Origin: Gonapodya prolifera JEL478
Lineage: Eukaryota; Monoblepharomycota; Monoblepharidomycetes; Monoblepharidales; Gonapodyaceae
Length of the DNA: 10,924 nucleotides
Assembly: GCA_001574975.1 (NCBI GenBank)
Contig: KQ965770.1
Coordinates: 1 to 10,924 of the forward strand
Reading direction: 5' to 3'
This document shows positions 1 through 7,200 of the stretch, in pieces (the stretch's first letter is position 1; the number at the start of each line of letters is the position of its first letter). Under the pieces are notes generated by a model, which was not told where the DNA came from, made no database searches, and saw only the letters and a list, made by a program, of their open reading frames with translations. The position numbers were made by a program, and so were the translations under genes.

Positions 1-1270
1 TCTCAACGGATTTGGATGCGTGATAGCTCGTTTTGAAGCACTTTTCACGTAGAATGCGAATCGCGTATCGATGGTTTGATTTGGCGACGGGATTGGGGAT
101 CGATTCCAGCAGTAAGTTGCCTCCACTCAACAACTGCAAGGAATCCACCAGGAAATCACACCACAATGACTCCTGTGATCCTGGGGAACGGGCTCAATGA
201 CCTATTGAGCTACAGAGGCAAAAACCTGTACAGGAGCAGAGTGTTGACTTTCTATTTATCCTTAACATCTGGCCATGTTCGACGATGGGTTCTTGATTCT
301 TCGGATGATGGAGCTCGCCCTAAGGGGTCCCGCAGCTGCGTGCAGCTGATCGTGGACTGTGGTGGGGACGCGATGGACAGCCTGACCTTATTCCCGCGAC
401 GGGTCCCGGTCAAGACGGTTGGAACGTCCTGTTTGGCCTCACTACCACTTATAGCACATGTTGGTGGACAACAACCATCGAAACAAACTGGAAGGTCCTT
501 CCCTCTTCGTTGGAGGGTTTCTGTCTTGCGACTCCAGTGGGCTCCATAATGTCCGGGCCGTTCCTAGTCCCGCGGGTGCTAGGGCGCCGGATGGTTGTCG
601 AGAGATTGGTCGATGCCACGCACTGTATTCGATTGGGCACGTGAAGACATTTGCTGTGCTTTCTGCCGCTTGCAAGCAAAGTCTTTCTTTCGATGAGCGG
701 TTTCCGCCTCGGGGCGATGGCTGCTCGCCCTGCTTCTTTACCTCATTGGTAAACAGGAATGGACCCGAACCACGTGACCCGGCTGTCGCTACAGTTGGGC
801 ACCATCTGGCGTCCCTCCATTCTTGACTCGGTGCAAATGGTTGGAGAAGGGAATCGTCCTTGCAAGCCATGTGTTTTCGGCTTCCTTGTGACAACGGCTG
901 CAGTGTGCAGCTTTGAGATTCCTAATGCGCCACTGGAACTCGCAAACAGATGGCTTTGACGATTGTCCTGTTGTACATTGAGTTTAAATGGAGACGTTTT
1001 TAGAGGAGCTTCATTCAGAGTATCTCATTCCGCGTTCTTCCTTTGCAGGTCTTGTTTCCGTGCCCGAAAACGACTTGCACTGCCTCTCTCCGACTTCAGT
1101 CGTACGCCGGCTTGGCTTATGTCTCTGAGAGACACAAATTCAAGAAAAGAGGCGTTTCGAGTGACTGACGACTCCGAACCGAGCGAGTGAGTGACAAGGT
1201 ATCACGGGGAGGCGGTCAAGCTAATAACAATGTAAATAGTGTTGGAATTCATCGTAAGCAAAATACAAAA
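1..1270. other. Region without a supported gene
   Basis: This is the sequence downstream of the oxidoreductase. Open frames of 120-157 codons occur on both strands (for example 76-549 plus and 442-894 minus), but they overlap one another, show no domain, and have the mixed composition of chance ORFs. An acceptor-like TTCCTTTGCAG ends at 1048 on the plus strand, but no convincing exon chain could be built around it. A 15-bp near-perfect palindrome (TGTCTCT-G-AGAGACA, 1119-1133) is present. I see no transposase, terminal repeats or RNA gene. Confidence 0.5.
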
Positions 1271-2857
1271 TCATGAAGGTTTTCCCAACCCGCTTTTCTC
1301 ATAAATTTTGTCAACACACTCCATGATGACCTCAGACTTGCGATTATCCATCCACACTGGCGCCCACCCTCCCTTGCGCTTCTTGGCGTCATCAGCAGAT
1401 GATGGCGGGGCGACCAACACGGGAGCCGTCCCTCGTTTGAAGGCTTGGACACCGAGATCAAAGGCCTCGATCGTGTAGCGGTACGTGGTCCCTGCATGAG
1501 AAGGTAATGGTAAAGGTGCAACGAAGATGAACTTGCGTTCGAACTCAGACCACAGTTTCCCGACGGTTGATTCCCATTTACCATCAACTGCAGCGGTGAC
1601 GCCAAGATCTGTGGATGAGTTTTGTGAAGGAGTGTACGCTTTGTAGTATTGTTGCTGCCCGGACGGAGATGTCACCGTTATGCAGTGATATATCTGCGTT
1701 TCAAACACCAGGAATCAGAAAAGGAAGCAGTGTACATAACGTTGCCAGTGTCACTCACCGATGGAGCAATATAGTTTACAAGCTCAATTTTTGTGCCATC
1801 TTTCAAGGTTGCATCCACCGTCGGAAGCGAAAGCTTGGGACCTTCCCACCAAGCAGGAGTATCTTGGTGTCGCGATATGTCTTCAGGGATGCAGAAATCT
1901 CGCACGGCACTTTCTGTCTCGCAGGACTACCAAGAACTGGAACCAACAGTTTTGCGCTTGTGGTTTCATCGATTGCTGGCTCGCCTCGGCGTTGAGGTTA
2001 GCTTTAGCTTCCAGGACTTTCGTATCTGAGGTAGAGAACAAGACAGAATCCGCGTTCACGACTTCGATTCCACTGGACCAAGCCGCGAAGTCGAAATCCG
2101 ATCCAGCGCGAGCACCTTCCCCGGCCACACGAACGGCGTAAAGTACTGTTGATATTGGGTAAACCCCGCAGTCCATTAGGGCGCCCCCTGCGAGAGGATA
2201 ACTAAAGCGAATGTCGGAGTCCTTTATGAAGCCATCTGGAACCATCATGGAGGCCTTGACGCCAACGAGTGGATTCTCCGGTGTCCGGGCCTTGCGCAAA
2301 TGGTACGCGAATACGTGCAAAGATGGGTGAAACCGGTAGTGGAACGCCTCGAGAACGACCCTGTTGTGCTCCCGCGCGACTGCACACATTTCACGGGCCT
2401 GCTGAGTGTTCGACGCCAGAGGTTTCTCGCAAAGCACATCCTTGCTATTCTTGACAGCTTCCGTCGTCCATTTCAAGTGGAGGCCGTTTGGAAGAGGATT
2501 GTAGACAACGTCCACTCGTCCGCCTTGAGAAGAGCGTCGTATGAACCGTACACCTTGGCGATTCCGTGGGATTTGGCGAATTCTTCCGCCCGTTTAGAAT
2601 CACGAGCAGCAATAGATGTAACCTTGAGACCCGTGCTCGATTTCGATGGGACGATTACCGCATTTGGTGCGATGTTTACTGCCCCTGGATGAGCCCGGCA
2701 GTAAGTCAGTGGGGAATGAACAACATGAATGGACAGATTCGACACACGGACCTAAGATTCCCATTCGAAGGGGCTCACGATCGTTTTCAGACGGTGCAGG
2801 GATTGGAGGAGACATGGAAAGATACACGTTTTTTATATGGCTGAAGATGGATGCCAT
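1271..2857 (-). pseudogene. Gfo/Idh/MocA oxidoreductase (dihydrodiol / D-xylose dehydrogenase type), frame broken three times
   Basis: Members of this family are cytosolic NAD(P)-dependent dehydrogenases acting on sugars or trans-dihydrodiols; the substrate here cannot be told. The start at 2857 gives MASIFSHIKNVYLSMSPP, typical of fungal members. Exon 1 (2857-2752) is spliced over a 67-nt intron (2685-2751), forming the Rossmann motif GILGAVNIAP. Later motifs are SIAARDSKRAEEFAKSHGI, VVYNPLPNGLH, CEKPLASN with the family's catalytic Lys, EAFHYRFHP and GGALMDCGVYPI. A second intron (1694-1758, 65 nt) joins NYIAPS to IYHCITVTS, and the protein ends at TGA 1271. Homology changes frame near 2515 (LLKADE to VDVVYNP), near 1980 (NLNAEAS to AIDETTSAKLL) and between about 1890 and 1860 (CEISASLK to TPAWWEGPKLSLP). 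Each change equals one missing base; together they restore the starting frame. Read literally, translation stops at 2473. A 90-nt intron near 1490-1580 is possible. Either a decaying gene or one with sequencing errors. Confidence 0.85.
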
Positions 2858-3105
2858 TGTGTGAGATTGAGTGGGGACATTTTGGTATCTTGACCTCGCA
2901 TTTATGAAGTGTACCTTCCCAGGAGGTTCATTCGCGAAAACAAAATGAGACGACAATACACAACATGAGTCACTCTCAACAATAAGAAAATCCGAAAGCG
3001 TTAATACTGGTTTTCACGAAAGCGACCTGAAACACGGGCTCCAAAAGACTTGCCAACGGAGGCCGGGGAGACCGGCTGGACAGACAGCCGAACTTCTGGT
3101 GAACG

Positions 3106-3156
3106 GGTGGTAGATGACCTTGAAACGAGGTGGTAGATGACCTTGAAACGAGGTGG
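3106..3156. repeat. 23-bp tandem direct repeat, about 2.2 copies
   Basis: Two identical adjacent copies of a 23-bp unit beginning GGTGGTAGATGACC and ending GAAACGA (3106-3128 and 3129-3151) are followed by the first five bases of a third. The absence of any mismatch suggests a recent duplication. It lies in noncoding DNA upstream of the oxidoreductase. Confidence 0.9.
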
Positions 3157-3904
3157 CGTGTCAGTATAGTTTGATGACTGAATGCATTGTTTCTCTTCCT
3201 CGCCAAATTACATGTCCGCATAGCGGACACTACGCTATCAGCTCTTGATGGTCCCAATTAAATTGCAGCAATAAAAAGGTATGTGATTTTGCAAATAAAT
3301 ATTGTTCAATTAAAGTTGTACTGCGGATAAGTGATGGGATCCGGTGATTCGTCTCTGGCACATCACATCCCAAATCGACCGCCGGGCAGTCCACGACTCC
3401 ACAGAAACATTACAGCGGATCCTCTCCAAACAATCGTTTTCTTGCAAGTCTGCGCGCACGTCTTAGCGGTGACTCGGGTGCCGCCGAAACGCTTGCCCGG
3501 TGAAGAACGCGTTTTCGTCCGGTGGTGGGGGAGTAGGCACATGTCTCCGTTTGGTTCGTGAAGGTGTAGAAAAATACTTAAATTCCATAGACCTGCTGCC
3601 TTGACGTCTGGAGATCGAAAAGGTCCATCAATTAAAGTCGCAACCAAATGGCATCACATCAAAGATCAGTGACATCATTCGGGCTCCGGATGCGTATCAG
3701 AGATACCTAAGCAGCAATTCTGCAATACTCCCACGCATTTTCGTATTCCGAGTGGAAGATATCCAGGCGTCCCGCAACCCACTGCAGTGAAGACCGTCAA
3801 CGGAGCGGCACTGCGAGGTCAGAAGCGACACAAACGGGGTGTAAGAATGCCACCGACTTGCTTTTGCCACCTGTTTTTCCTTCATATCGTCTTTGGGCAC
3901 TTGT

Positions 3905-4183
3905 CTACACGCGATGACCGCGGAGCAGTGCATCAAGGTGGACACTCCCGGGATGAACTCGGTCCCCAAGTAAGACGTCTCGCGACCGCCGTGAAAGCCC
4001 GCACCAGTGACTCAAGAGATGTGATGCAGCCCCGTGCGTCTGTCCAAAGGCACAGCAGTGCCAGAATCGACGGGTCCATTGTGTCGAAAGGGCGGTCTTA
4101 GCGTGACAGCGGTGGCCACAGAGGCACTCCTCTTCTTGTTTCTGCTGACACTTGCACTTACCCGCCTGCGGCGCCACCATCAC
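3905..4183 (-). other. Unassigned Cys-rich ORF region downstream of the USP48-like gene
   Basis: A 92-codon ORF begins 83 nt past the USP48-like stop codon. It contains KCKCQQKQEEECLCGHRC, with Cys spacing loosely like that of small metal-binding proteins. Overlapping it in other frames are a 48-codon ORF (4079-3933) with a hydrophobic start, MDPSILALLCLW, and a 90-codon ORF (3969-3697). The Cys-rich segment begins at a perfect donor-like GTAAGT, so part of it could instead be an intron of a spliced transcript, or plain 3' UTR. I do not recognise a family. Treat it as a candidate only. Confidence 0.2.
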
Positions 4184-4265
4184 AAGCGAACTCTCCGGTA
4201 TGAGAACAGAAACGCAGGTCTCAGCACTAGTACAATGTATAGATCAGTACAAATCTATATTTACA

Positions 4266-7200
4266 TCATGAGCCATCACGCGGAAGTTCTCTCGCACCCT
4301 TCAACGAACCACACGCGAGACATGTCAGGTGCAGTGCTTCATTGTGTAACGTGCACACCAGGCAAGCCCACTTTCCCGAAGTCACAGTTCCCAATTGTTC
4401 TTCCGCCATAGGTGTATCGCCATCGGCGTCCACAATAGGGTCCACAGCGTCGTCATCACCTTCGACGCCAACAGGTACTGTCAGAGGTTGGGAAGAATGT
4501 CCACGCCCCCGACCCCGCCCTCGACCACCATCATTCCTCCGTACTAGCCGTCCCCGTCCTCGTCCGCGAACAGGCTTTTCTTCCTCTACCGCCTCACTCT
4601 CGCCTTCCACTTTTATTCGTTTTGGTCTTCCTAGCCCTTTCCGATTCCGCGGCTTCGGACCATCAGACTCTCCGCCATCTCCGTCATCGCCCACGTGATT
4701 CCGAGGCGTGCCATTTACGTTGGCATGCCCCGAGGTGTCAAGTTCTGGTGATCCAGATCGATCGACTTGGCCCCCCTTGCCCACCACATCCCAGTATTTG
4801 CTCGTGTTCTTGGCGCGAGACGTTGCGTCCACTTCAAGAGGAAGGTTGCTTTGAACGGCTCGGGCGATCGCAGCAGAGAGGCCGTTCGTAACCCCGATAC
4901 TTGGTTTTCGAGGTACAGCGTCTACCTCTTTCGTCTTCTCCACATCCCGCTCGACATCCATGTGGTCTGGTTCAGGCTCCGCGGAATCTTCGACCAGCGG
5001 AGGCGACGGAGGACCATTCTCGGGATTTGGGGGAGCACGTAAGTCTTGAGGAAGCTCTTCCCACTCGTCCGTAATGCCGGGTTCCTCTTGTTGCATCGAC
5101 AGCTCCATCGCCCTCCGAATATCCGGATCCTCGTCTTCATTTGCGGCAGGTAAGGCAGATGCTTCACGCGAAAGAAGGCTCGTGCCCTTGAACCCAATCT
5201 CTGGGCGAGAGCGATACGCCGAGTCTTCAACCCCACCAAAGGTTTGGAGTGAGATCTCACGTTTAAGTTATTATACATCATCCTCAGCTCACCTTCCGAC
5301 TCTTCAAAGCCACCATCCTTTTCGTCAAACGCAAACAACTCAAGAAAAGCCTCCTTGGGGATTCGGAGTTCCTCCATGGTCGCTTCGCTATTTGCCAGTT
5401 CAACACCATTGAAATAGAGTCGCTGGTATATAGGTGTCACATTGAACCGAACCATGAGCTGAAACACCGCGAAATTAGCGTCAGTTTCATTTTCCACACT
5501 TGAGAAAGAAACTCGCTCCTCACTTGGACTTTCAGATCCCTGATAGTTGTCGCTTTCCCAACCTCGACCTGGTATACCCCTCGACGGCGTCCTCTCGCAC
5601 CCTGGCGTGAAGATCCAGGGAGTCCACCTCCTTCCGGAGATGATCCGGAAGCAGCCCCAACGTCTGTTGGCTTTTCCTTCGCAAGGAGCTTGTACACAGA
5701 TAGCTTTGTTGTGCTCCAGGTAAGCAACCTGTTCGCACAGATGTGGAGTTAATGCGCACGAGGCTTGCAAAGGAACGCGCGCCCACCGTTCGGTGCGACA
5801 GTCGAAGCAGCACTCCACATCAGGAACAAGGACCCGACTTTTCGGATCACTTGCAATCAGAGTGATTTCCCCACCGGATACCGTATACCGCGTCGAAAGC
5901 TCTTGCCAATCTTCTTCCGAGATAATCTCGTAAGCTTCACGGAAACCTTCATAATCATTGTCCTCTGTGCTGATGTGGTAAAGACAGAGACCATGTCGAC
6001 AAAATAGATGACTGTTGTCCACCTGAAGCGGGGCATTTTCGGGAAAAGGCTCCCGAAGAAAAACGCGCCACTGATCCACGAAGGCCGCCGAAACAAGGAA
6101 GTATATTCGCTTCGCGCTCATCCTGGGAATCGCGGTCGGTCTCTCGACAAGGGCGGCAAGGACCCGCTGCAAGAAGGAAGGGATGGTATTTCAGAGTGTT
6201 CGTCGAAACTCGTTCGAACGTACTTCCAGATCACCCACTCGTTCGATCTTTGCACGATCCCTTAACGGTTCCGTCTCTTCTGCTTCCTTTTCATCAGCTT
6301 CTTCGCAGTCGGGACACTTTTCTGCATCTGTGGAGTGAAGTTGGAGACCACTCAGCACCCCTTGTAGCAGTCGGTAAGCCTGTGATGAGGACACGTGGCC
6401 TTTGATCGAGAAAAAAAAATATTTGTGACAACAAACCGCAGCAGAAATCTTCATCCGGCAAGAATCGTCCGTGCTTAGAGATCCATGTTCGCAAAGAATG
6501 TCACTGAGAAACGCAGCATCGTTGGGAGAAGGATACGGATCGCCAGGCTGGTCGAAATGCGGGACTTTCTTCTTGAATTCTGAAAAATGGATGTACCCTC
6601 AGAAACAGAGATCGAACCAGAAGCATCCCAAGTCCAAAGCTCACGGTCATACCACGATTTTGGCAAGTAGAACTTTCTGTTTGATTGTACCCCTTGCGCT
6701 TCTCGGAATCGTTCGAGGAAGGTTTGATGCCCACTGATCTGCTCTTTCGCTTCACGTGAGGCAAGATCGAGTTGGCACTCCATCACATTGCGTTGAGGCA
6801 AAGCGGACTCACATTTTACGATCAATCGCACGCATTCCTCACACAAGTCTTCCGTCGTAATAAGGGGATCAATCTTGTACCCAAGGGACACCAGTTTTTC
6901 GCACGCGCTCTGTTCAGCGGATAAAAGGAAGTTCTCTTAAGTGACAAAGGGGCAACAACTTCAGGTTCCACTCACCATGCTGATTCTCTTGGCAAAATCC
7001 ACCTTATCCAATGCTAGTTTTCTGTGTACGCACTGGAGACTTGAGCAGTCCACAAAGTCGTCCTTCAATACCGACAAGGCAGTATTTTCACCATGTTGCG
7101 ATTTTTCTACGGCCAACGAGGTGCACTCGAAGTCCACAGCTTTGGATACCCCCTCCATATTGTCATCAACATCAGCACTATCATCAGAACTTGCTGACTG

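Larger units (their letters stand above)
2858..4265. other. Intergenic stretch without a supported gene
   Basis: About 1.4 kb separates the USP48-like stop codon from the oxidoreductase start codon. It should hold the 3' UTR of the first and the promoter of the second. I recognise no conserved protein on either strand. It contains a 23-bp tandem repeat (3106-3156), an AT-rich patch around 3255-3320 and a cluster of short overlapping minus-strand ORFs at 3697-4183, listed separately. Confidence 0.6.

Noticed and set aside
442-894. Minus-strand ORF of 150 codons.
   Set aside because: It overlaps ORFs of similar length on the other strand, has no recognisable domain or consistent start context, and no splice chain ties it to a known protein.
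3863-3871. GGTGGCAAA on the minus strand, matching the proteasome control element (PACE) bound by Rpn4 in Saccharomyces.
   Set aside because: It does not precede a proteasome gene in this window (RPN1 is over 6 kb away and upstream), and the motif is established for ascomycete yeasts. A single 9-mer match is compatible with chance.
4342-4698. Plus-strand ORF of 118 codons rich in Ser, Pro and Arg.
   Set aside because: It is the antisense shadow of the RG-rich last exon of the USP48-like gene, whose minus-strand frame carries the conserved zinc finger and UIM.
5459-5499. A 41-nt intron (GTGTGG to TTTCAG) inside the ubiquitin-like domain.
   Set aside because: Using the donor 24 nt upstream (GTGAGG at 5523) gives a 65-nt intron of typical size and makes LKVQ-LMVRFNVTP align without an insertion to the USP48 ubiquitin-like domain.
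5729-5759. A 31-nt intron starting GTGCGC after the third DUSP-like region.
   Set aside because: It is too short. The donor at 5786 gives a 58-nt intron in the same phase and a continuous CFDCRTER-LLTWSTTKLSVYKL reading.
6409-6422. Run of nine or more A/T bases that might mark a sequencing error or terminator.
   Set aside because: It falls within USP48-like intron 12, where it serves as part of the intron, and length variation there would not affect the protein.
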